Shown here: positions 21,251 through 34,944 of the stretch, piece by piece
How the letters are laid out: each line of letters opens with the position of its first letter
Position numbering within the stretch: position 1 is the stretch's first letter
Source of the DNA: Nephrocerus scutellatus
Lineage: Eukaryota; Arthropoda; Insecta; Diptera; Pipunculidae
Length of the DNA: 64,000 nucleotides
Assembly: GCA_947095585.1 (NCBI GenBank)
Contig: OX352763.1
Location: 65,009,016-65,073,015 of the forward strand
Direction: 5' to 3'
Notes under the pieces: model-generated
What the model saw: only the letters and a program-made list of their open reading frames with translations
Database searches by the model: none
Told to the model about the DNA's origin: nothing
Program-made: the position numbers and the translations under genes

Positions 21251-23093
21251 GAAATTCGAAATGTAGGACTAAGATGTGACTATAAGATTTTTTCCTTTGG
21301 AAATTCTGGAATATAATCACTATTGTCTGGAATGTCTGGAACAAAGCAATTTCTCAAGCGATTCGCATGAAATTCGGAATGTAGGACTAAGATGTGACTA
21401 TAAGATTTTTTCCTATGGAAATTCTGGAATATAATCATTATTGTCTGGAATATCTGGAGCTAAGCAATTTCTCAAGCGATTCGCATGAAATTCGGAATGT
21501 AGGACTAAGATGTGACTATAAGATTTCTTCATATGGAAATCCTGGAATATAATCATTATTGTCTGGAATTTCTGGAACAAAGCAATTTCTCAAGCGATTC
21601 GCATGAAATACGGAATGTAGGACTAAGATGTGACTATAAGATTTCTTCCTATGGGAATTCTGGAATACTATCATTATTGTCCGGAATATCTGGAGCAAAG
21701 CAATTTTTCAAGCGATTCGCATGAAATTCGAAATGTAGGACTAAGATGTGACTATAAGATTTCTTCCTATGGAAATTCTGGAATATAATCATTATTGTCT
21801 GGAATATCTGGAGCAAAGCAATTTCTAATTTCTCAAGCGATTCGCATGAAATTCGGAATGTAGGAGTTAGATGTGACTATAAGATTTCTTCCTATGGAAA
21901 TTCGGAATATAGGACTAACATGTAACTATAAAATTTCTTCCTATGGAAATTGTGGAATATAATCATTATTGTCTGGAATATCTGGAGCAAAGCAATTTTT
22001 CAAGCGATTCGCATGAAATTCGGAATGTAGGACTAAAATGTGACTATAAGATTTCTTCCTATGGAAATTTTGGAATATAATCATAATTGTCTGGAATATC
22101 TGGAGCTAAGCAATTTCTCAAGCGATTCGCATGAAATTCGGAATGTAGAACTAAGATGTGACTATAAGATTTCTTCCTATGGAAATTCTGGAATATAATC
22201 ATTATTGTCTGGAATTTTTGGAAGAAAGCAATTTCTCAAGCGATTCGCATGAAATTCGGAATGTAGGACTAAGATGTGACTATAAGATTTCTTCCTTTGG
22301 AAATTCTGGAATATAATCATAATTGTCTAGAATTTCTGGAACAAAGCAATTTCTCAATCGATTCGCATGAAAATTGGAATGTAGGACTAAGATGTAACTA
22401 TAAGATTTCTTCCTATGGAAATTCTGGAATATAATCATTATTGTCTGGAATATCTGGAGCAAAGCAATTTTTCAAGCGATTCGCATGAAATTCGGAATGT
22501 AGGACTAAAATGTGACTATAAGATTTCTTCCTATGGAAATTCTGGAATATAATCATTATTGTCTGGAATTTCTGGAACAAAGCAATTTCTCAAGCGATTC
22601 GCATGAAATTCGGAATGTAGGACTAAGATGTGACTATAAGATTTCTTCCTATGGGAATTCTGGAATACTATCATTATTGTCTGGAATTTCTGAAACAAAG
22701 CAATTTCTCAAGCGATTCGCATGAAATTCGGAATGTAGGACTAAGATGTGACTATAAGATTTCTTCCTATGGAAATTCTGGAATATAATCACTATTGTCT
22801 GGAATTTCTGGAACAAAGCAATTTCTCAAGCGATTCGCTTGAAATTCGGAATGTAGGACTAAGATGTGACTATAAGATTTCTTCCTATGTAAATTCTGGA
22901 ATATAATCATTATTGTCTGGAATTTCTGGAACAAAGCAATTCGCATGAAATTCGGAATGTAGGACTAAGATGTGACTTTAAGATTTCTTCCTATGGAAAT
23001 TCTGCAATATAATCATTATTGTCTGGAATTTCTGGAACAAAGCAATTTCTCAAGCGATTCGCATGAAATTCACAATGTAGGACTAAGATGTGA

Positions 23094-26000
23094 CTATAAG
23101 ATTTCTTCCAATGGAAATTCTGGTATATAATCATTATTGTCTGGAATTTCTGGAACAAAGCAATTTCTCAAGCGATTCGCATGAAATTCGAAATGTAGGA
23201 CTAAGATGTGACTATAAGATTTCTTCCAATGGAAATTCTGGTATATAATCATTATTGTCTGAATTTCTGGAACAAAGCAATTTCTCAAGCGATTCGCATG
23301 AAATTCGAAATGTAGGACTAAGATGTGACTATAAGATTTCTTCCTATGGAAATTCTGGAATATAATCATTATTGTCTGGAATATCTGGAGCAAAGCAATT
23401 TTTCAAGCGATTCGCATGAAATTCGAAATGTAGGACTAAGATGTGACTATAAGATTTCTTCCTTTGGAAATTCTGGAATATAATCACTATTGTCTGGAAT
23501 TTCTGGAACAAAGCAATTTCTCAAGCGATTCGCATGAAATTCGGAATGTAGGACTAAGATGTGACTATAAGATTTTTTCCTATGGAAATTCTGGAATATA
23601 ATCATTATTGTCTGGAATATCTGGAGCTAAGCAATTTCTCAAGCGATTCGCATGAAATTCGGAATGTAGGACTAAGATGTGACTATAAGATTTCTTCATA
23701 TGGAAATCCTGGAATATAATCATTATTGTCTGGAATTTCTGGAACAAAGCAATTTCTCAAGCGATTCGCATGAAATACGGAATGTAGGACTAAGATGTGA
23801 CTATAAGATTTCTTCCTATGGGAATTCTGGAATACTATCATTATTGTCCGGAATATCTGGAGCAAAGCAATTTTTCAAGCGATTCGCATGAAATTCGAAA
23901 TGTAGGACTAAGATGTGACTATAAGATTTCTTCCTATGGAAATTCTGGAATATAATCATTATTGTCTGGAATATCTGGAGCAAAGCAATTTCTAATTTCT
24001 CAAGCGATTCGCATGAAATTCGGAATGTAGGAGTAAGATGTGACTATAAGATTTCTTCCTATGGAAATTCGGAATGTAGGACTAACATGTAACTATAAAA
24101 TTTATTCCTATGGAAATTGTGGAATATAATCATTATTGTCTGGAATATCTGGAGCAAAGCAATTTTTCAAGCGATTCGCATGAAATTCGGAATGTAGGAC
24201 TAAAATGTGACTATAAGATTTCTTCCTATGGAAATTCTGGAATATAATCATAATTGTCTGGAATATCTGGAGCTAAGCAATTTCTCAAGCGATTCGCATG
24301 AAATTCGGAATGTAGAACTAAGATGTGACTATAAGATTTCTTCCTATGGAAATTCTGGAATATAATCATTATTGTCTGGAATTTTTGGAAGAAAGCAATT
24401 TCTCAAGCGATTCGCATGAAATTCGGAATGTAGGACTAAGATGTGACTATAAGATTTCTTGCTTGGAAATTCTGGAACATAATCATAATTGTCTAGAATT
24501 TCTGGAACAAAGCAATTTCTCAATCGATTCGCATGAAAATTGGAATGTAGGACTAAGATGTAACTATAAGATTTCTTCCTATGGAAATTCTGGAATATAA
24601 TCATTATTGTCTGGAATATCTGGAGCAAAGCAATTTTTCAAGCGATTCGCATGAAATTCGGAATGTAGTACTAAAATGTGACTATAAGATTTCTTCCTAT
24701 GGAAATTCTGGAATATAATCATTATTGTCTTGAATATCTGGAGCTAAGCAATTTCTCAAGCGATTCGCATGAAATTCGGAATGTAGAACTAAGATGTGAC
24801 TATAAGATTTCTTCCTATGGAAATTCTGGAATATAATCATTATTGTCTGGAATTTTTGGAACAAAGCAATTTCTCAAGCGATTCGCATGAAATTCGGAAT
24901 GTAGGACTAAGATGTGACTATAAGATTTCTTCCAATGGAAATTCTGGTATATAATCATTATTGTCTGGAATTTCTGGAACAAAGCAATTTCTCAAGCGAT
25001 TCGCATGAAATTCGAAATGTAGGACTAAGATGTGACTATAAGATTTCTTCCAATGGAAATTCTGGTATATAATCATTATTGTCTGAATTTCTGGAACAAA
25101 GCAATTTCTCAAGCGATTCGCATGAAATTCGAAATGTAGGACTAAGATGTGACTATAAGATTTCTTCCTATGGAAATTCTGGAATATAATCATTATTGTC
25201 TGGAATATCTGGAGCAAAGCAATTTTTCAAGCGATTCGCATGAAATTCGAAATGTAGGACTAAGATGTGACTATAAGATTTCTTCCTTTGGAAATTCTGG
25301 AATATAATCACTATTGTCTGGAATTTCTGGAACAAAGCAATTTCTCAAGCGATTCGCATGAAATTCGGAATGTAGGACTAAGATGTGACTATAAGATTTT
25401 TTCCTATGGAAATTCTGGAATATAATCATTATTGTCTGGAATATCTGGAGCTAAGCAATTTCTCAAGCGATTCGCATGAAATTCGGAATGTAGGACTAAG
25501 ATGTGACTATAAGATTTCTTCATATGGAAATCCTGGAATATAATCATTATTGTCTGGAATTTCTGGAACAAAGCAATTTCTCAAGCGATTCGCATGAAAT
25601 ACGGAATGTAGGACTAAGATGTGACTATAAGATTTCTTCCTATGGGAATTCTGGAATACTATCATTATTGTCCGGAATATCTGGAGCAAAGCAATTTTTC
25701 AAGCGATTCGCATGAAATTCGAAATGTAGGACTAAGATGTGACTATAAGATTTCTTCCTATGGAAATTCTGGAATATAATCATTATTGTCTGGAATATCT
25801 GGAGCAAAGCAATTTCTAATTTCTCAAGCGATTCGCATGAAATTCGGAATGTAGGAGTAAGATGTGACTATAAGATTTCTTCCTATGGAAATTCGGAATG
25901 TAGGACTAACATGTAACTATAAAATTTATTCCTATGGAAATTGTGGAATATAATCATTATTGTCTGGAATATCTGGAGCAAAGCAATTTTTCAAGCGATT

Positions 26001-28920
26001 CGCATGAAATTCGGAATGTAGGACTAAAATGTGACTATAAGATTTCTTCCTATGGAAATTCTGGAATATAATCATAATTGTCTGGAATATCTGGAGCTAA
26101 GCAATTTCTCAAGCGATTCGCATGAAATTCGGAATGTAGAACTAAGATGTGACTATAAGATTTCTTCCTATGGAAATTCTGGAATATAATCATTATTGTC
26201 TGGAATTTTTGGAAGAAAGCAATTTCTCAAGCGATTCGCATGAAATTCGGAATGTAGGACTAAGATGTGACTATAAGATTTCTTGCTTGGAAATTCTGGA
26301 ACATAATCATAATTGTCTAGAATTTCTGGAACAAAGCAATTTCTCAATCGATTCGCATGAAAATTGGAATGTAGGACTAAGATGTAACTATAAGATTTCT
26401 TCCTATGGAAATTCTGGAATATAATCATTATTGTCTGGAATATCTGGAGCAAAGCAATTTTTCAAGCGATTCGCATGAAATTCGGAATGTAGTACTAAAA
26501 TGTGACTATAAGATTTCTTCCTATGGAAATTCTGGAATATAATCATTATTGTCTTGAATATCTGGAGCTAAGCAATTTCTCAAGCGATTCGCATGAAATT
26601 CGGAATGTAGAACTAAGATGTGACTATAAGATTTCTTCCTATGGAAATTCTGGAATATAATCATTATTGTCTGGAATTTTTGGAACAAAGCAATTTCTCA
26701 AGCGATTCGCATGAAATTCGGAATGTAGGACTAAGATGTGACTATAAGATTTCTTCCTTTGGAAATTCTGGAATATAATCATTATTGTCTAGAATTTCTG
26801 GAACAAAGCAATTTCTCAATCGATTCGCATGAAAATTGGAATGTAGGACTAAGATATGACTATAAGATTTCTTCCTATGGAAATTCTGGAATATAATCAT
26901 TATTGTCTGGAATTTCTGGAACAAAGCAATTTCTCAAGCGATTCGCATGAAATTCGGAATGTAGGACTAAGATGTGACTATAAGATTTCTTCCTATGGGA
27001 ATTCTGGAATACTATCATTATTGTCTGGAATTTCTGAAACAAAGCAATTTCTCAAGCGATTCGCATGAAATTCGGAATGTGGGACTAAGATGTGACTATA
27101 AGATTTCTTCCTATGGAAATTCTGGAATAAAGTCATTATTGTCTGGAATATCTTGAGCAAAGCAATTTTTCAAGCGATTCGCATGAAATTCGGAATGTAG
27201 GACTAAGATGTGACTATAAGATTTCTTCCTATGGAAATTCTGGAATATAATCACTATTGTCTGGAATTTCTGGAACAAAGCAATTTCTCAAGCGATTCGC
27301 TTGAAATTCGGAATGTAGGACTAAGATGTGACTATAAGATTTCTTCCTATGTAAATTCTGGAATATAATCATTATTGTCTGGAATTTCTGGAACAAAGCA
27401 ATTTCTCAAGCAATTCGCATGAAATTCGGAATGTAGGACTAAGATGTGACTATAAGATTTTTTCCTTTGGAAATTCTGGAATATAATCACTATTGTCTGG
27501 AATTTCTGGAACAAAGCAATTTCTCAAGCGATTCGCATGAAATTCGGAATGTAGGACTAAGATGTGACTATAAGATTTTTTCCTATGGAAATTCTGGAAT
27601 ATAATCATTATTGTCTGGAATATCTGGAGCTAAGCAATTTCTCAAGCGATTCGCATGAAATTCGGAATGTAGGACTAAGATGTGACTATAAGATTTCTTC
27701 ATATGGAAATCCTGGAATATAATCATTATTGTCTGGAATTTCTGGAACAAAGCAATTTCTCAAGCGATTCGCATGAAATACGGAATGTAGGACTAAGATG
27801 TGACTATAAGATTTCTTCCTATGGGAATTCTGGAATACTATCATTATTGTCCGGAATATCTGGAGCAAAGCAATTTTTCAAGCGATTCGCATGAAATTCG
27901 AAATGTAGGACTAAGATGTGACTATAAGATTTCTTCCTATGGAAATTCTGGAATATAATCATTATTGTCTGGAATATCTGGAGCAAAGCAATTTCTAATT
28001 TCTCAAGCGATTCGCATGAAATTCGGAATGTAGGAGTAAGATGTGACTATAAGATTTCTTCCTATGGAAATTCGGAATGTAGGACTAACATGTAACTATA
28101 AAATTTATTCCTATGGAAATTGTGGAATATAATCATTATTGTCTGGAATATCTGGAGCAAAGCAATTTTTCAAGCGATTCGCATGAAATTCGGAATGTAG
28201 GACTAAAATGTGACTATAAGATTTCTTCCTATGGAAATTCTGGAATATAATCATAATTGTCTGGAATATCTGGAGCTAAGCAATTTCTCAAGCGATTCGC
28301 ATGAAATTCGGAATGTAGAACTAAGATGTGACTATAAGATTTCTTCCTATGGAAATTCTGGAATATAATCATTATTGTCTGGAATTTTTGGAAGAAAGCA
28401 ATTTCTCAAGCGATTCGCATGAAATTCGGAATGTAGGACTAAGATGTGACTATAAGATTTCTTGCTTGGAAATTCTGGAACATAATCATAATTGTCTAGA
28501 ATTTCTGGAACAAAGCAATTTCTCAATCGATTCGCATGAAAATTGGAATGTAGGACTAAGATGTAACTATAAGATTTCTTCCTATGGAAATTCTGGAATA
28601 TAATCATTATTGTCTGGAATATCTGGAGCAAAGCAATTTTTCAAGCGATTCGCATGAAATTCGGAATGTAGTACTAAAATGTGACTATAAGATTTCTTCC
28701 TATGGAAATTCTGGAATATAATCATTATTGTCTTGAATATCTGGAGCTAAGCAATTTCTCAAGCGATTCGCATGAAATTCGGAATGTAGAACTAAGATGT
28801 GACTATAAGATTTCTTCCTATGGAAATTCTGGAATATAATCATTATTGTCTGGAATTTTTGGAACAAAGCAATTTCTCAAGCGATTCGCATGAAATTCGG
28901 AATGTAGGACTAAGATGTGA
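23094..28920. repeat. Higher-order repeat, 1,824 bp, two copies plus a partial third
   Basis: Copies at ~23,094-24,917 and ~24,918-26,741 match landmark for landmark at +1,824. A third, partial copy follows at +2,179 (25,503 to 27,682; 26,149 to 28,328; 26,742 to 28,921). 1,824 equals 14 full monomers plus one 125-bp and one 49-bp variant, less 2 bp; the 2-bp loss (TTGCTTGG) is itself copied at 24,461, 26,284 and 28,463. Confidence 0.85.
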
Positions 28921-31632
28921 CTATAAGATTTCTTCCTTTGGAAATTCTGGAATATAATCATAATTGTCTAGAATTTCTGGAACAAAGCAATTTCTCAATC
29001 GATTCGCATGAAAATTGGAATGTAGGACTAAGATGTGACTATAAGATTTCTTCCTATGGAAATTCTGGAATATAATCATTATTGTCTGGAATTTCTGGAA
29101 CAAAGCAATTTCTCAAGCGATTCGCATGAAATTCGGAATGTAGGACTAAGATGTGACTATAAGATTTCTTCCTATGGAAATTCTGGAATATAATCACTAT
29201 TGTCTGGAATTTCTGGAACAAAGCAATTTCTCAAGCGATTCGCTTGAAATTCGGAATGTAGGACTAAGATGTGACTATAAGATTTCTTCCTATGTAAATT
29301 CTGGAATATAATCATTATTGTCTGGAATTTCTGGAACAAAGCAATTTCTCAAGCAATTCGCATGAAATTCGGAATGTAGGACTAAGATGTGACTTTAAGA
29401 TTTCTTCCTATGGAAATTCTGCAATATAATCATTATTGTCTGGAATTTCTGGAACAAAGCAATTTCTCAAGCGATTCGCATGAAATTCACAATGTAGGAC
29501 TAAGATGTGACTATAAGATTTCTTCCAATGGAAATTCTGGTATATAATCATTATTGTCTGGAATTTCTGGAACAAAGCAATTTCTCAAGCGATTCGCATG
29601 AAATTCGGAATGTAAGACTAGATGTGAATATAAGATTTTTTCCTATGGAAATTCTGGAATATAATCATAATTGTCTGGAATATCTGGAGCTAAGCAATTT
29701 CTCAAGCGATTCGCATGAAATTCGGAATGTAGAACTAAGATGTGACTATAAGATTTCTTCCTATGGAAATTCTGGAATATAATCATTATTGTCTGGAATT
29801 TTTGGAAGAAAGCAATTTCTCAAGCGATTCGCATGAAATTCGGAATGTAGGACTAAGATGTGACTATAAGATTTCTTCCTTTGGAAATTCTAGAATATAA
29901 TCATAATTGTCTAGAATTTCTGGAACAAAGCAATTTCTCAATCGATTCGCATGAAAATTGGAATGTAGGACTAAGATGTAACTATAAGATTTCTTCCTAT
30001 GGAAATTCTGGAATATAATCATTATTGTCTGGAATTTTTGGAAGAAAGCAATTTCTCAAGCGATTCGCATGAAATTCGGAATGTAGGACTAAGATGTGAC
30101 TATAAGATTTCTTCCTTTGGAAATTCTGGAATATAATCATAATTGTCTAGAATTTCTGGAACAAAGCAATTTCTCAATCGATTCGCATGAAAATTGGAAT
30201 GTAGGACTAAGATGTAACTATAAGATTTCTTCCTATGGAAATTCTGGAATATAATCATTATTGTCTGGAATATCTGGAGCAAAGCAATTTTTCAAGCGAT
30301 TCGCATGAAATTCGGAATGTAGGACTAAAATGTGACTATAAGATTTCTTCCTATGGAAATTCTGGAATATAATCATTATTGTCTTGAATATCTGGAGCTA
30401 AGCAATTTCTCAAGCGATTCGCATGAAATTCGGAATGTAGAACTAAGATGTGACTATAAGATTTCTTCCTATGGAAATTCTGGAATATAATCATTATTGT
30501 CTGGAATTTTTGGAACAAAGCAATTTCTCAAGCGATTCGCATGAAATTCGGAATGTAGGACTAAGATGTGACTATAAGATTTCTTCCTTTGGAAATTCTG
30601 GAATATAATCATAATTGTCTAGAATTTCTGGAACAAAGCAATTTCTCAATCGATTCGCATGAAAATTGGAATGTAGGACTAAGATGTGACTATAAGATTT
30701 CTTCCTATGGAAATTCTGGAATATAATCATTATTGTCTGGAATTTCTGGAACAAAGCAATTTCTCAAGCGATTCGCATGAAATTCGGAATGTAGGACTAA
30801 GATGTGACTATAAGATTTCTTCCTATGGGAATTCTGGAATACTATCATTATTGTCTGGAATTTCTGAAACAAAGCAATTTCTCAAGCGATTCGCATGAAA
30901 TTCGGAATGTAGGACTAAGATGTGACTATAAGATTTCTTCCTATGGAAATTCTGGAATAAAGTCATTATTGTCTGGAATATCTGGAGCAAAGCAATTTTT
31001 CAAGCGATTCGCATGAAATTCGGAATGTAGGACTAAGATGTGACTATAAGATTTCTTCCTATGGAAATTCTGGAATATAATCACTAATGTCTGGAATTTC
31101 TGGAACAAAGCAATTTCTCAAGCGATTCGCATGAAATTCGGAATGTAGGACTAAGATGTGACTTTAAGATTTCTTCCTATGGAAATTCTGCAATATAATC
31201 ATTATTGTCTGGAATTTCTGGAACAAAGCAATTTCTCAAGCGATTCGCATGAAATTCACAATGTAGGACTAAGATGTGACTATAAGATTTCTTCCAATGG
31301 AAATTCTGGTATATAATCATTATTGTCTGGAATTTCTGGAACAAAGCAATTTCTCAAGCGATTCGCATGAAATTCGGAATGTAAGACTAGATGTGACTAT
31401 AAGATTTCTTCCTATGGAAATTCTGGAATATAATCACTATTGTCTGGAATTTCTGGAACAAAGCAATTTCTCAAGCGATTCGCATGAAATTCGGAATGTA
31501 GGACTAAGATGTGACTATAAGAAATCTTCCTATGTAAATTCTGGAATATAATCATTATTTTCTGGAATATCTGGAGCAAAGCAATTTTTCAAGCGATTCG
31601 CATGAAATTCGAAATGTAGGACTAAGATGTGA

Positions 31633-34300
31633 CTATAAGATTTCTTCCTTTGGAAATTCTGGAATATAATCACTATTGTCTGGAATTTCTGGAACAAAGC
31701 AATTTCTCAAGCGATTCGCATGAAATTCGGAATGTAGGACTAAGATGTGACTATAAGATTTCTTCCTATGGAAATTCTGGAATATAATCATTATTGTCTG
31801 GAATTTCTGGAACAAAGCAATTTCTCAAGCGATTCGCATGAAATTCAGAATGTAGGACTAAGATGTGACTATAAGATTTCTTCCAATGAAAATTCTGGTA
31901 TATAATCATTATTGTCTGGAATTTCTGGAACAAAGCAATTTCTCAAGCGATTCGCATGAAATTCGGAATGTAAGACTAAGATGTGACTATAAGATTTTTT
32001 CCTATGGAAATGGACTAATATGACCATTATTGTCTGGAATATCTGGTGCAAAGAAATTTTTCAAGCGATTCGCATGAAATTCGGAATGTAGGACTAAGAT
32101 GTGACTATAAGATTTTTTCCTATGGAAATTCTGGAATATAATCATTATTGTCTGGAATATCTGGAGCAAAGCAATTTTTCAAGCGATTCGCATGAAATTC
32201 GAAATGTAGGACTAAGATGTGACTATAAGATTTCTTCCAATGGAAATTCTGGTATATAATCATTATTGTCTGGAATTTCTGAAACAAAGCAATTTCTCAA
32301 GCGATTCGCATGAAATTCGGAATGTAGGACTAAGATGTGACTATAAGATTTCTTCCTATGGAAATTCTGGAATATAATCATTATTGTCTGGAATATCTGG
32401 AGCAAAGCAATTTTTCAAGCGATTCGCATGAAATTCGAAATGTAGGACTAAGATGTGACTATAAGATTTCTTCCTTTGGAAATTCTGGAATATAATCACT
32501 ATTGTCTGGAATTTCAAAAATTGGAAAACAAAGCAATTTCTCAAGCGATTCGCATGAAATTCGGAATGTAGGACTAAGATGTGACTATAAGATTTCTTCC
32601 TATGGAAATTCTGGAATATAATCATTATTGTCTGGAATTTCTGGAACAAAGCAATTTCTCAAGCGATTCGCATGAAATTCAGAATGTAGGACTAAGATGT
32701 GACTATAAGATTTCTTCCAATGAAAATTCTGGTATATAATCATTATTGTCTGGAATTTCTGGAACAAAGCAATTTCTCAAGCGATTCGCATGAAATTCGG
32801 AATGTAAGACTAAGATGTGACTATAAGATTTTTTCCTATGGAAATGGACTAAAATGATCATTATTGTCTGGAATATCTGGTGCAAAGCAATTTTTCAAGC
32901 GATTTGCATGAAATTCGGAATGTAGGACTAAGATGTGACTATAAGATTTCTTCCTATAGAAATTCTGGAATATAATCACTATTGTCTGGAATTTCTGGAA
33001 CAAAGCAATTTCTCAAGCGATTCGCATGAAATTCGGAATGTAGGACTAAGATGTGACTATAAGAAATCTTCCTATGTAAATTCTGGAATATAATCATTAT
33101 TTTCTGGAATATCTGGAGCAAAGCAATTTTTCAAGCGATTCGCATGAAATTCGAAATGTAGGACTAAGATGTGACTATAAGATTTCTTCCTTTGAAAATT
33201 CTGGAATATAATCACTATTGTCTGGAATTTCTGGAACAAAGCAATTTCTCAAGCGATTCGCATGAAATTCGGAATGTAGGACTAAGATGTGACTATAAGA
33301 TTTCTTCCTATGGAAATTCTGGAATATAATCATTATTGTCTGGAATTTCTGGAACAAAGCAATTTCTCAAGCGATTCGCATGAAATTCAGAATGTAGGAC
33401 TAAGATGTGACTATAAGATTTCTTCCAATGAAAATTCTGGTATATAATCATTATTGTCTGGAATTTCTGGAACAAAGCAATTTCTCAAGCGATTCGCATG
33501 AAATTCGGAATGTAAGACTAAGATGTGACTATAAGATTTTTTCCTATGGAAATGGACTAATATGACCATTATTGTCTGGAATATCTGGTGCAAAGAAATT
33601 TTTCAAGCGATTCGCATGAAATTCGGAATGTAGGACTAAGATGTGACTATAAGATTTTTTCCTATGGAAATTCTGGAATATAATCATTATTGTCTGGAAT
33701 ATCTGGAGCAAAGCAATTTTTCAAGCGATTCGCATGAAATTCGAAATGTAGGACTAAGATGTGACTATAAGATTTCTTCCAATGGAAATTCTGGTATATA
33801 ATCATTATTGTCTGGAATTTCTGAAACAAAGCAATTTCTCAAGCGATTCGCATGAAATTCGGAATGTAGGACTAAGATGTGACTATAAGATTTCTTCCTA
33901 TGGAAATTCTGGAATATAATCATTATTGTCTGGAATTTCTGGAACAAAGCAATTTCTCAAGCGATTCGCATGAAATTCGGAATGTAGGACTAAGATGTGA
34001 CTATAAGATTTCTTCCTATGGGAATTCTGGAATACTATCATTATTGTCTGGAATTTCTGGAACAAAGCAATTTCTCAAGCGATTCGCATGAAATTCGGAA
34101 TGTAGGACTAAGATGTAACTATAAGATTTCTTCCTATGGAAATTCTGGAATATAATCATTATTGTCTGGAATTTCTGGAACAAAGCGATTTCTCAAGCGA
34201 TTCGCATGAAATTCGGAATGTAAGACTAAGATGTGACTATAAGATTTTTTCCTATGGAAATGGACTAATATGATCATTATTGTCTGGAATATCTGGTGCA
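31633..34300. repeat. Higher-order repeat, 1,542 bp, two copies
   Basis: Landmarks recur at +1,542 (31,633 to 33,175; 31,869 to 33,411; 32,223 to 33,765). That is 13 monomers plus 8 bp, the 8 bp being an insertion near 32,515 (TTTCAAAAATTGGAAAAC). This part is rich in the GGACTAATATGA..GGTGCAAAG monomer subtype. The right end is approximate. Confidence 0.75.
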
Positions 34301-34944
34301 AAGCAATTTTTCAAGCGATTTGCATGAAATTCGGAATGTAGGACTAAGATGTGACTATAAGATTTTTTCGTATGGAAATTCTGGAATATAATCATTATTG
34401 TCTGGAATATCTGGAGCAAAGCAATTTTTCAAGCGATTCGCATGAAATTCGAAATGTAGGACTAAGATGTGACTATAAGATTTCTTCCTATATAAATTTT
34501 GGAATATAATCATTATTGTCTGGAATATCTGGAGCAAAGCAATTTTTCAAGCGATTCGCATGAAATTCGGAATGTAGGACTAAGATGTGACTATAAGATT
34601 TCTTCCTTTGGAAATTCTGGAATATAATCACTATTGTCTGGAATTTCTGGAACAAAGCAATTTCTCAAGCGATTCGCATGAAATTCGGAATGTAAGACTA
34701 AGATGTGACTATAAGATTTCTTCCTATGGAAATTCTAGAATATAATCATTATTGTCTGGAATATCTGGAGCAAAGCAATTTTTCAAGCGATTCGCATGAA
34801 ATTCGGAATGTAGGACTAAGATGTGACTATAAGATTTCTTCCTATGGAAATTCTGGAATATAATCATTATTGTCTGGAATATCTGGAGCAAAGCAATTTT
34901 TCAAGCGATTCGCATGAAAATCGGAATGTAGGACTAAGATGTGA